A stretch of DNA of 40,330 nt from positions 1 to 40,330 of the forward strand of contig CAYXDO010000099.1 in the NCBI GenBank assembly GCA_964463485.1, given 5' to 3'. Position numbers and translations under genes: made by a program. Under the pieces are notes generated by a model. It was given only the letters and a program-made list of their open reading frames with translations. It had not been told where the DNA came from and did no database searches. The DNA is from CAYXDO01 sp964463485 (lineage in GTDB: Bacteria > Myxococcota > Kuafuiibacteriia > Kuafuiibacteriales > Kuafuiibacteriaceae). Of the stretch, positions 31,573-39,294 are shown in pieces. Position 1 is the stretch's first letter; each line of letters starts with the position of its first letter.

Positions 31573-33185
31573 CCTGCGCGATCTGCGGCAGCCCTACCAA
31601 CGGCTCCACTTTCTGCGACGCATGCCTGGCGAAGCTCGATGCGATCTCGGAAGAAGAGTCGGCCACTCTCCGCGAGCCCGCTCGTCTCGAGCACTCCGAG
31701 CCCGCGCCTCGCGCGGAGACGCGGCCCGATCCGGTCGACCGGGACGTCGGCCTCGACCCCGCGGAGCTCGATCCGATCGAGCACCTCGAGACCCTCGGCG
31801 GAAGCACCGAAGTCTGGACGCCGGATGTCGCACTCTTCTCGGGAGAGGCCGTCATCCTGGGCGAACCCTCCGAGGAGGCGATGAGTACGGCGCCGGCCAA
31901 GCGGGGTGTGAGCCTCGCCGGATTCGCATACGCCAGCGAGAAGTCGCTGCGGCTTCTTGCTCCGGCCGCCATTCCAGTGGTCGTTGGTGACGATGTGCAA
32001 CCGCAGTCGCCCTTCGAAGTGTTCCTGCTTCGCCGGATCGACGGGCGCCGCAGCGTCGAGGAGCTTGGGCGATCGGGTGCTTTGAGCTCCGATGAAATTT
32101 CCGTCGGGCTCTTGTCGCTCCTCGAGCGCGGGATGCTTCGCCTCGAGACGAAGCCTACTCCGCCCCTTCCCGAAGCGCCGGCAGAGAGCGCGGCGCAGTC
32201 CAGTCTCGACGACCTCGACGTCGAGGTGTCAGAAGACGATGACGAGCTCTCCACGCTCAAGGAAGGCGCTGAGCTCCAAACGCAGAGGGCCCCGCCCCGC
32301 CTTCCGACCGCGTTCTTGTCTCCACTCGGGCTGCCGGCCCAGGCCGAGGCGTCGTCGCAAACCGAGGCCCAACCTGAGGGGCGTTCGGAGGAAGCTCCCG
32401 AAGCGCCCCCTCCGCGGCTCCCGTCGATCTTTCTTTCTCCACTCACAGAAGCGAGACCGCCGTCCGTACTCACCTCCGATTTGATGCTAGGCGCCAATCC
32501 ACCCGGAGTCGGGGTCGAGCCGTCCGCGGTCGCTCCGCCCGCGGTCGAGCGAGTTCCCTCGCGCATCCTTGCCAAGCTCCCGGAGGTCGCGAGAGGGACG
32601 GAGATTTCGCGGCGAAAGTTGCGCGACGCGCGTCGCATCCGACACGCGCGCAGGGAGGTCCGACGATCGGCGAAAGCGGAGCACCTTCGGGAACGAGCTG
32701 GCGTGTTGGCGGCCATCTCCGAGCGGGAGCTCGCGAGCGGCAACTTCGTGGGGGCCCGCTTGAGCCTGAGGATCGCCGTCGCGTTGGATCCTTCGCAAGC
32801 TCTCGAGCGTCGGCTCGCGGCTGCGCTCGAGGGTCCGAGCGCCGTTCGGGTCGAGGATCCCGCGCTCCGATCGGACTTCGACGACGCCCTTCGCGCCGAG
32901 GAGAGGGGACATCTCGACACGGCCATCGTGCTCCTCGAAAAGGCGCTCGAAAAACGTCGCGACCCTGTCGTGCTCAACCGGCTGGGGGTGATCTTAGCAA
33001 CTCAGATGCGAAGCCTCCGGCGGTCGCGCGAGTTGCTCGAGGAAGCAGTTCGGCTCGTCCCGGGCAACCCGACCTACGTTCACAACCTCGAGAAAGTGGA
33101 GCGACTCCTCACACCCAAACGCGACGTGCCGCCGAAAGCTCCGGAGCCGAAGGGCCTGCTCCGTCGACTCTTCGGCCGCAGCTGA
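31569..33185 (+). CDS. Zinc-ribbon and TPR protein
   Basis: A 538-residue protein with three recognisable parts. The N-terminus MTCAICGSPTNGSTFCDACLA forms a four-Cys zinc ribbon (Cys3, Cys6, Cys16, Cys19). The middle (about 120-200) has a small helical domain (PFEVFLLRRIDGRRSVEELG, SSDEISVGLLSLLERGMLRLE) of the kind seen in PatR/YqzL-like two-helix modules. A long Pro/Glu-rich low-complexity segment (about 200-350) follows. The C-terminal TPR-like helices (about 395-520, for instance RGHLDTAIVLLEKALEKRRDP and RSRELLEEAVRLVPGNP) come last. It is the third gene of the HEAT / HD-GYP-like / TPR operon (ATGA overlap). The stop lies 26 nt from the convergent glycosyltransferase gene. Confidence 0.78.
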   Translation: MTCAICGSPTNGSTFCDACLAKLDAISEEESATLREPARLEHSEPAPRAETRPDPVDRDVGLDPAELDPIEHLETLGGSTEVWTPDVALFSGEAVILGEPSEEAMSTAPAKRGVSLAGFAYASEKSLRLLAPAAIPVVVGDDVQPQSPFEVFLLRRIDGRRSVEELGRSGALSSDEISVGLLSLLERGMLRLETKPTPPLPEAPAESAAQSSLDDLDVEVSEDDDELSTLKEGAELQTQRAPPRLPTAFLSPLGLPAQAEASSQTEAQPEGRSEEAPEAPPPRLPSIFLSPLTEARPPSVLTSDLMLGANPPGVGVEPSAVAPPAVERVPSRILAKLPEVARGTEISRRKLRDARRIRHARREVRRSAKAEHLRERAGVLAAISERELASGNFVGARLSLRIAVALDPSQALERRLAAALEGPSAVRVEDPALRSDFDDALRAEERGHLDTAIVLLEKALEKRRDPVVLNRLGVILATQMRSLRRSRELLEEAVRLVPGNPTYVHNLEKVERLLTPKRDVPPKAPEPKGLLRRLFGRS

Positions 33186-33211
33186 CCCTGGCGATCATAC
33201 CCTCCGCTGAG

Positions 33212-34822
33212 TCAGTCCTCGATCGAAAACACATACCCTCCAGGGCTGCGAAGCTCGATGCGAACCTTCGGATCGGTCTCGAGCTCGCGCAACAGCGCGC
33301 CGAAATTCCACGTGCAGAAGCCGTAGCGTGCCCCGAAGGCCTCGCGGATGCTCTGACGTGAGGGCTTGGGGCCGCGCCCGTTGGCCGTGGCGTCCCACGA
33401 CGTCCACACCTCCGGCTTCCAGCGATACATGAAGCTCGGATCGAGAAAGACCAAATACCGATTTCTGTGGTCGAAGAAGAAGAGCTCCGGCGCGTCGTCC
33501 CAGTCGCAAGTGAAGACTCTGCTGTTCTCTGGAGTGTTCGCGGCGAGCCATCGCGCCGCAGGCTCTCCGAGCGGAGCCCCTGCGCTCCGAAACTCCCGAC
33601 GGTGAGCGACGATCGACCGATTCACGAGTAAGACCAAAGTCACCGCCGCACCCAGAGCGAGGATCCGCGCTCCCATGCTCCACCTTCGCGGGTCGATGGG
33701 ACCTGGCTCCCCGAGCTCCTCCTCGATCACCAAGGCCGAGGCCCACACCGAGAACGGCACGAAATACTCGACGAACCGCTTCGACAGCAGAGTCAGACCG
33801 AGGAAGACGAGCGCGGCCAACGCGATCGTCAGCACTCTGGTCTCGGGCAACCTCCTCCGCCGGGCCGCCGACACGGCCGCGGCTCCTACGCAGATCAGAA
33901 TCAGGGCGTGGTCGCCGAGAAAAGCCGGCCAGGGAAGCGGACGAAACTCACCGCCGAGGTGAAGGTCGGGGCCCGTTCGCAACCACGCGCTCGACAACAC
34001 GTCGATGATCTGGATCTTGAACGCGACGAAGTTCGCGGGAAAATGGGGATGTAACAGCCACCCTGTGAGCATGCCGAGCAGCGCCGCGATCACAGGCCAG
34101 AGCACCCACGAACGATCTCGAACCCGACTCACCAAAGCGCGAATCAGGCCGTATCCAACGGCCACGTGCGGAGCCGTATAGGAGAGGGCGTAGATGGCGC
34201 TCGTGACGAACAGGCGACGGGGAGCGTTGGTCGTGGCGAAGTAGAGCGCCCACAGGGACAAGCTCATCGACCACACCTGCGGTCGCGTGACTCCGACCCG
34301 CCAACCAAATATCGGTCCCGAACCAAGCAATACGACGAGTGTCCAGAACCACGCGCGACGAACGCCGGTCCAACTCGAGACGAGAAACAGGGACCCGAAA
34401 AAGACGACGCCGAAGAAGATCGCACCCACCTTCGCCGCAGTCACGAGCTCGAACGCGGTGAAGAGCGCGAGGATTGAGTGATACAGAAAGTCCTTGTCGA
34501 AGTATTCGTCGGCCCACAGCGACACCGCCGCCCACGGGAACTCTCGAAGGACGCCGCGCTCTCGGATCAAAGCGGCGACCTTGATGTGGAAGTAACCATC
34601 GGTTTCGAGAACGTACGGCGATCGGTACTGGAGCCAAGTGAGGTAGGCCGCGGAGGCAACGAGCACGAGCGCCGCATGGAGCGGCTTCGTGGGTGTGGCG
34701 CTGGGTTCGGTCGCGGCGGGTTCCGTCGGGGCGACCGTGGGTCCCTTCTCGGCGACCGTGGGTTGCGCGGAGGCGGGGGCGGCCAAGCCGCGGCGTTTGG
34801 GGCGACGACGACGGGGTGACAT
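33212..34822 (-). CDS. GT-C type membrane glycosyltransferase-like protein
   Basis: A 536-residue membrane protein. After an Arg/Pro/Thr-rich cytoplasmic tail (about 1-48) there are about ten hydrophobic segments: AALVLVASAAYLTWL, FLYHSILALFTAFELV, VGAIFFGVVFFGSLFLVS, FWTLVVLLGSGPIF, VWSMSLSLWALYF and further ones up to about 400. The first loop contains TDGYFHIKVAALIRERG, which looks like the acidic DxYYHI motif of GT-C enzymes (PMT, STT3, ArnT families), where an Asp binds the metal and lipid-linked sugar. The C-terminus (about 420-536) is a soluble domain with paired aromatics. It should move a sugar from a polyprenyl lipid to an acceptor outside the membrane. The acceptor is not evident. 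Confidence 0.75.
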   Translation of the reverse strand: MSPRRRRPKRRGLAAPASAQPTVAEKGPTVAPTEPAATEPSATPTKPLHAALVLVASAAYLTWLQYRSPYVLETDGYFHIKVAALIRERGVLREFPWAAVSLWADEYFDKDFLYHSILALFTAFELVTAAKVGAIFFGVVFFGSLFLVSSWTGVRRAWFWTLVVLLGSGPIFGWRVGVTRPQVWSMSLSLWALYFATTNAPRRLFVTSAIYALSYTAPHVAVGYGLIRALVSRVRDRSWVLWPVIAALLGMLTGWLLHPHFPANFVAFKIQIIDVLSSAWLRTGPDLHLGGEFRPLPWPAFLGDHALILICVGAAAVSAARRRRLPETRVLTIALAALVFLGLTLLSKRFVEYFVPFSVWASALVIEEELGEPGPIDPRRWSMGARILALGAAVTLVLLVNRSIVAHRREFRSAGAPLGEPAARWLAANTPENSRVFTCDWDDAPELFFFDHRNRYLVFLDPSFMYRWKPEVWTSWDATANGRGPKPSRQSIREAFGARYGFCTWNFGALLRELETDPKVRIELRSPGGYVFSIED

Positions 34823-34932
34823 GGGGTGGCGTGTTCGACTCCTCGGGACTCCTGCCGAGAGCTGCTAAACTACGGCTTTCCATTCGAGCCCGCCGTTGTC
34901 GACACAAAAAGCCCGGCCGACGACTCCGACGA

Positions 34933-37611
34933 TCAACTCCCCCTCGTGAGTGGCAGCTTCGCGAGGCGCAAGGCATTGGTGATCACCGAGACCGAGCTGG
35001 TACTCATGGCGGCCGCGGCAATCATCGGGGAAAGGAGGGCACCCATGAGCGGATAGAGGACGCCTGCGGCGATCGGGACACCCAGGGCGTTGTACAGGAA
35101 CGCGAAAGCGAGGTTCTGGCGGATGTTCTTCATGGTCGCGCGACTCAGCGCGCGCGCCTCGACGATCGCGCCGATGTCACTTCTCGCGAGCGTTACGCCG
35201 GCGCTCTCGATCGCCAGGTCCGCCCCCGTACCCATCGCCAGACCCACTGAGGCTTGAGCCAAGGCGGGCGCGTCGTTGATTCCGTCGCCAGCCATCGCGA
35301 CTCGCTTGCCCTGCTGCTGAAGGGCTCGAACGACATCGGCCTTCCGCTCCGGGAGCACTCCGGCCTCGACTTGCGTGATTCCGAGCTTCCGTGCGACGGC
35401 CCGAGCGGTGAGCTCGGAGTCCCCCGTGAGCATGACCAGCTCGAGCCCGTCGGCCCGAAGCGCCGCGATCGCCCGGTCCACGCCTTCTCGAAGTGGATCG
35501 CCGATCGCGACCGATCCAAGGTGCTTTCCGGCCCTGACGACGTGACTCACCGTGTACCCCTGACCCTCCAACCGACCGAGCTCAGGGTCGTTCGGCAGGG
35601 GCACGCCGAGCTCGGTCAAGAACGATGAGTTTCCGATGCCGACCGATTCGCCTCCGAGCTCCGCGAGAGCTCCCCGACCGGGCCTCGACGTGAATTTTTG
35701 GACGTCTGGAATCGAGAGCCCTCTCGCTTTGGCTCCGGCGAGGATGGCCTTGGCAATCGGGTGCTCGCTTCCTCGTTCGACCGCCGCTGCCACCGAAAGG
35801 ACCTCTGACTCAGCGACGCCGGCCGGTACGATCGCCATCAACTCAGGATGGCCCTTGGTGAGTGTCCCGGTCTTGTCGAGAACCAACGTGTCGACCCGCC
35901 CCAACAGCTCCAGAGCTTCGGCGTTCTTGAACAGCAGGCCCATCCTCGCGCCGCGACCCATACCCACCATGATCGACATCGGCGTGGCCAGCCCCAGCGC
36001 GCAGGGACACGCGATGATGAGCACAGAGACCGCACTCAAGAGCGCGTAGGCGAGGCGAGGCTCCGGGCCAAGCCACATCCAGGCAGCGAACGCGATCAGA
36101 GCGGCACCGATCACGGCGGGTACGAAGATCGCGGCGACCCGATCCGCGGTCCCCTGCACGGGAGCTCGAGTTCGCTGAGCTTCCGCGACCCTTCGAATGA
36201 TCCCGGAGAGAATGGACTCTTCTCCGACTCTCTCGACCCGCACCACCAACCCTCCTTCTCCGTTCAGCGTGCCTCCGGTGACTCTTTGGCCGACGACTCG
36301 GCGCGCGGGAATGGGCTCTCCCGTCATCATGGATTCATCGACGGAGCTTTCGCCTTCGAGAATCACGGAGTCCGCTGGAATCCGCTCTCCTGGGCGCACA
36401 CGCAACCGGTCTCCACGACGGAGCTCGGTGACCGACACGTCGTCCTCCGTCCCGCTCGAGCTGATGCGACGAGCGGTCGTGGGTGCGAGCTCGAGCAGGC
36501 CTCGAATGGCCGCGCCCGTACGCTTTCGCGCGCGGAGCTCGAGAACCTGACCAAGGAGCACGAGGGTGACGATGACCGCCGCAGACTCGAAGTAGAGTCC
36601 GACCTCCCCGTGATGCCCGCGAATTCCAGGCGGAAACCAAGTCGGAAAGATCGTCGCGACTACGCTGTAACCGTACGCTGCGGCGGTGCCGAGCCCGATC
36701 AGCGTGAACATGTTCGGGCTCCTGAAGCGCACGGAAGCGACGGCGCGCTGGATCAGCGGCCAGCCCGCGAAGAGAATCACCGGGCTCGCCAGCCCAAGCT
36801 CGAAAAAGGCCCGCCCCCTCGCGCCCAGGAGCGCGGAGACCCAGCCCCCGAACATGTCGCCCATACTCACGACGAAAAGCGGCACGGTCAGAACCACCGC
36901 GACCACGAACCGTCGACTCATGTCGACCAACTCGGAGTTGTCCTCCTCGACCCTCACCGTTCGCGGCTCGAGCGCCATGCCGCACTTGGGACACGCGCCC
37001 GGCTTGTCGGAGAGGACCTCTGGGTCCATCGGGCAAATCCACTCGGTCTTCGTCGCTCCCGCGACGACGGGCTCGAGCGCCATGCCGCACTTCGGGCATG
37101 CGCCTGGACCCTCGTTTTGAACCTCTGGGTCCATCGGACACCCGTAGGTGGCGCCCGGAGGAGCTGTGTCCGTCGACTCGGCCTCGGGATGCAGGAATCG
37201 ATCGGGGTCGAAGCGATCGGGGTCGGCGAGGAATCGCTCGCGACACCTTGCCGCACAGAAGTAATACTCTTTCCCTTGGTGCGTGACACGATGGGGAGAG
37301 TCGTGAGTGACGGTCATGCCGCACACCGGATCCACGTGCACGTGGCCTTCGTGCTCGGTCCTTAGGGCTGAATCAGGCTCGTGATCCATCGCGGCATCAC
37401 CGACGACTTGAAGGCGCGAGCGGCGCCCAATCTTCACCAGCGGCTCAGGCGCTTTGGGCGCTAAGTACGCGTGAGGGTCGGCGGCAAACTTCTTCTGGCA
37501 CCCAGCGCAGCAGAATAGATACTCCTTGTCGCCGAACGCGAAGCGGTGAGCGGAGTCGAGCGCCACGGTCATTCCGCAAACGGGGTCGAGCTGGATGACT
37601 TCGAGATTCAT
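34933..37611 (-). CDS. copA: Copper-translocating P1B-type ATPase with two YHS and two HMBD sensor domains
   Basis: An 892-residue heavy-metal efflux pump. Two YHS domains (about 8-50 and 95-140, both with DPVCGM and paired Cys at their ends) precede two heavy-metal-binding repeats of the GCPMDPEV...GACPKCGMALEP type (about 157-182 and 190-216). The pump follows: membrane segments from about 230, TGEPIPAR (A domain), CPC in the membrane helix IIACPCALGLATP (about 533), phosphorylated Asp in DKTGTLTKGHP (about 577), SEHPIAKAI, MLTGDS and GDGINDAPALAQ. CPC marks the P1B-1 group, which exports Cu+ or Ag+. Its ATG lies 2 nt after the csoR stop, so they form one operon. Confidence 0.95.
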   Translation of the reverse strand: MNLEVIQLDPVCGMTVALDSAHRFAFGDKEYLFCCAGCQKKFAADPHAYLAPKAPEPLVKIGRRSRLQVVGDAAMDHEPDSALRTEHEGHVHVDPVCGMTVTHDSPHRVTHQGKEYYFCAARCRERFLADPDRFDPDRFLHPEAESTDTAPPGATYGCPMDPEVQNEGPGACPKCGMALEPVVAGATKTEWICPMDPEVLSDKPGACPKCGMALEPRTVRVEEDNSELVDMSRRFVVAVVLTVPLFVVSMGDMFGGWVSALLGARGRAFFELGLASPVILFAGWPLIQRAVASVRFRSPNMFTLIGLGTAAAYGYSVVATIFPTWFPPGIRGHHGEVGLYFESAAVIVTLVLLGQVLELRARKRTGAAIRGLLELAPTTARRISSSGTEDDVSVTELRRGDRLRVRPGERIPADSVILEGESSVDESMMTGEPIPARRVVGQRVTGGTLNGEGGLVVRVERVGEESILSGIIRRVAEAQRTRAPVQGTADRVAAIFVPAVIGAALIAFAAWMWLGPEPRLAYALLSAVSVLIIACPCALGLATPMSIMVGMGRGARMGLLFKNAEALELLGRVDTLVLDKTGTLTKGHPELMAIVPAGVAESEVLSVAAAVERGSEHPIAKAILAGAKARGLSIPDVQKFTSRPGRGALAELGGESVGIGNSSFLTELGVPLPNDPELGRLEGQGYTVSHVVRAGKHLGSVAIGDPLREGVDRAIAALRADGLELVMLTGDSELTARAVARKLGITQVEAGVLPERKADVVRALQQQGKRVAMAGDGINDAPALAQASVGLAMGTGADLAIESAGVTLARSDIGAIVEARALSRATMKNIRQNLAFAFLYNALGVPIAAGVLYPLMGALLSPMIAAAAMSTSSVSVITNALRLAKLPLTRGS

Positions 37612-37613
37612 GG

Positions 37614-37895
37614 CTACTTCGCTCCGAACCGCGAGAAGACTTCGAGCAGCTCATCGATCTTTTCTCTCCGATCGGACGGCGTCCCGCTCGACAGAGCGTG
37701 AGATACGCAGTGATTCACGTGGTTCTCGAGCAGCAGCTCGGCCGCCTTCCCGAGCGCCGCTCGCACGGCGGCGATCTGAAATAGGACGTCGACGCAGTAG
37801 CGGTCGTCGGCGATCATACGTTCGATGCCGTCGAGCTGACCTTTTGCCCTGCGCAGGCGATTGGACACCTTCGACTTCATGTCTTCGTCGAGCAT
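37614..37895 (-). CDS. csoR: CsoR-type copper-sensing repressor
   Basis: A 93-residue helical repressor of the CsoR/RcnR family. The Cu+ ligands are all present at the family spacing: Cys34, His59 and Cys63 (C-x24-H-x3-C, as in M. tuberculosis CsoR). The first helix has NRLRRAKGQLDGIERMI, the DNA-binding face of the family. Copper binding releases the operator and lets copA be transcribed. It starts at ATG 37895 and stops 2 nt before copA. An in-frame ATG at 37880 is the alternative. A promoter with a built-in palindrome lies directly upstream. Confidence 0.93.
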   Translation of the reverse strand: MLDEDMKSKVSNRLRRAKGQLDGIERMIADDRYCVDVLFQIAAVRAALGKAAELLLENHVNHCVSHALSSGTPSDRREKIDELLEVFSRFGAK

Positions 37896-37929
37896 GTCCT
37901 AATATACAGATACGGGGTATGGGTATCAA
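37895..37929 (-). promoter_or_regulatory. csoR-copA promoter and CsoR-type operator
   Basis: On the minus strand TTGATA (37929-37924) is followed by exactly 17 nt and then TATATT (37906-37901), a very good sigma-70 promoter. The spacer holds a palindrome, ATACCCCGTAT (minus strand 37920-37910), and a half-site ATACCC next to it (37926-37921), which is like the GC-centred ATAC...GTAT operators of CsoR proteins. Only 5 nt (AGGAC) lie between the -10 box and ATG, so the transcript would start at or next to the A of the ATG. Repression by blocking polymerase is the natural reading. Confidence 0.7.
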
Positions 37930-38012
37930 GCCCGGAAATACCCACAGCTTTGCGTGGTCATGCATGGGCGATCGAGTCGAGCTCGGGGGGTCCTTCAGTG
38001 AGCTCTCTCGAA

Positions 38013-38633
38013 TCAGAAGCTCGCGCACAAAAAGAGGGTGGGTCGGGTCGAGCTGCTGACACTCGCGACCTCGCTCACTCGCATCCCAAGGCCAGCTCCC
38101 AGGCGGAACGTCCCGCTGACTTGGCTGTCGACGCCGACGCGGGCGAGGACCTGAGCTCCCACGAGGCCGACCTGCGAGCCGTATCCGTATCCGTACCAAA
38201 CCTCGTCGAGTGACATCGTGGCGTCGATCGCCGCAACGAGGCGATGAGTGCGCCCGTACGCGAGGTCGATGCCCGCCTGCACACCAGGGCTCTCGAGGCC
38301 GCCGAACGTAGCGAAGCTAACGGCTGCCCGGCCATTTACCGTCCAAAGCTCGGAGCGGAGGATCGAGACGCTTGCTCCGAGGAATGCCGAGCCTTCCTTC
38401 ATGTTCTGTCGGACGTACCCACCCACTTCCAGCCCGGCCGGACCGACCAATTTCAACCGAGCCGAGGCGCCGTAGAGGGGGCCTCGATCCCAGTCGACCG
38501 AGGCACGACCAGAAAAGCGAGGATCAGGCGACTGCGTCACGTCCGACGCGAGCGTGACGGTTTCTCCGGCGAAGACTTGTGTCGGTGCAGCAGAAGTGAA
38601 GAGGGTGGTGACGAGGGCGATCGTTCGACGCAT
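38013..38633 (-). CDS. Outer-membrane beta-barrel-like protein
   Basis: A 206-residue exported protein. MRRTIALVTTLFTSAAPTQVFA is a Sec signal peptide with a VFA cleavage site. The mature part is a succession of short beta strands with alternating polar and hydrophobic residues and many aromatic residues near their ends: RASVDWDRGPLYGASARLKLVG, LEVGGYVRQNM, GASVSILRSELWTVNGRAAVSFATFG, YGRTHRLVAAIDATMSL, SQVGLVGAQVLARVGV and a final TLFLCASF. The terminal Phe fits BAM-recognised barrels. The frame is open upstream, but ATG 38633 is the only place where a signal peptide begins. The 117-nt gap to csoR contains the csoR promoter, so it lies behind that gene with a separate promoter. Function unknown. 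Confidence 0.65.
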   Translation of the reverse strand: MRRTIALVTTLFTSAAPTQVFAGETVTLASDVTQSPDPRFSGRASVDWDRGPLYGASARLKLVGPAGLEVGGYVRQNMKEGSAFLGASVSILRSELWTVNGRAAVSFATFGGLESPGVQAGIDLAYGRTHRLVAAIDATMSLDEVWYGYGYGSQVGLVGAQVLARVGVDSQVSGTFRLGAGLGMRVSEVASVSSSTRPTLFLCASF

Positions 38634-38959
38634 GTGACGAGCCAAGGCACCTCCCGTGCCAGGCATGGCATCATGCGCGCTCGTGGTTTCGTTCGAGGAT
38701 GTTCCGGTTCGTCCGGACCGTTGCCGAACGATGGAAAGCAGAAGGGCTGGCGAGGCGCGCGCGTGGTCGGCCTGGTCCCGAGCCTGAGGACCTGTATTTC
38801 GCTTCGGGTCGGGGCCAAGGGCCGGAGGCCGGGTCCGGTGGCCTAGCCGACCAGAATGCCTCCAGCGTGGAGCGTGGAGCTTGGGTCGACAGTGTGCTTC
38901 CGGCAGGAGTGCGTGACTGCGCTCGGCGTCCCCGATCCTCGGCGGCGGTCTAAAAGTGA

Positions 38960-39120
38960 TCCATTCGCGTCGCGCGTCTGGATCCAGGGGTCGACATCGA
39001 CGGTTCCGTCGAACAGCTTGAAGGTGAAGGCGTAGGTTCCCGATTCGTTCGGAGGCGAAAGAAAATCGAGGTGGCCGTCGAGACCCAGCGTGAAGGTCCC
39101 TGGCGTGGAGCTCCATGAGG
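38960..39120 (-). pseudogene. Inverted fragment of a cadherin-like (tandem-95) repeat
   Basis: The minus strand reads GTFTLGLDGHLDFLSPPNES, then GTYAFTFKLFDGTVDVD, which is the usual second half of a bacterial tandem-95/cadherin-like repeat (GTF-strand, Y/F-P strand, FxYxxxDG strand). The sequence on both sides of it in that frame is not similar to such repeats. The neighbouring surface protein on the plus strand uses the same repeat family, but this fragment points the other way. It looks like a fragment of a surface-protein gene left by a rearrangement. Confidence 0.4.
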
Positions 39121-39194
39121 GTCCGCTCACCAGGCTGCGGCGGCGGCATGAAATTGAGCCACCCCCCGGCGGGATCGTGATCCATTCCCGCCGC

Positions 39195-39212
39195 GGTTGC
39201 CGCGCGGCAACC
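39195..39212. repeat. 18-bp perfect palindrome
   Basis: GGTTGCCGCGCGGCAACC reads the same on both strands. It lies in the rearranged stretch, 83 nt before the open frame of the surface protein becomes recognisable. It could be a protein-binding site, the end of an element, or chance in GC-rich DNA. Confidence 0.6.
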
Positions 39213-39294
39213 AAGACGCGTCGAGGGCGGAACTCTGTGCAATCTGGGGCAATTTCGGCAATCCCGCGTCCTGGAACCAGACACCTCGACGATC

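Larger units (their letters stand above)
38634..39294. other. Gene-poor stretch with rearranged fragments
   Basis: No intact gene is seen in these 661 nt. 38634-38955 holds no recognisable product in any frame. At 38956-38966 and 39177-39187 lie direct copies of GTGATCCATTC; the 210 nt between them include a piece of cadherin-like repeat on the minus strand. AAATTGAGCCACCCC at about 39151-39165 and AAAAGTGATCC at 38952-38962 recall terminal sequences of IS21-type elements, but this is a weak resemblance. An 18-bp perfect palindrome lies at 39195-39212. Confidence 0.5.

Noticed and set aside
31544..32977. A 477-codon minus-strand frame rich in Ser and Arg
   Set aside because: It lies opposite the zinc-ribbon/TPR gene, which has clear domains and overlapping operon starts. 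Composition is typical of shadow frames in high-GC DNA.
35848..37365. A 505-codon plus-strand frame opposite copA
   Set aside because: copA has every P-type ATPase motif on the minus strand; the antisense product shows only low-complexity Arg/His/Asp-rich sequence.
38699..38953. An 84-codon plus-strand frame in the gene-poor stretch
   Set aside because: No family resemblance, no good ribosome binding site, and Arg/Gly/Pro-rich composition typical of chance frames.
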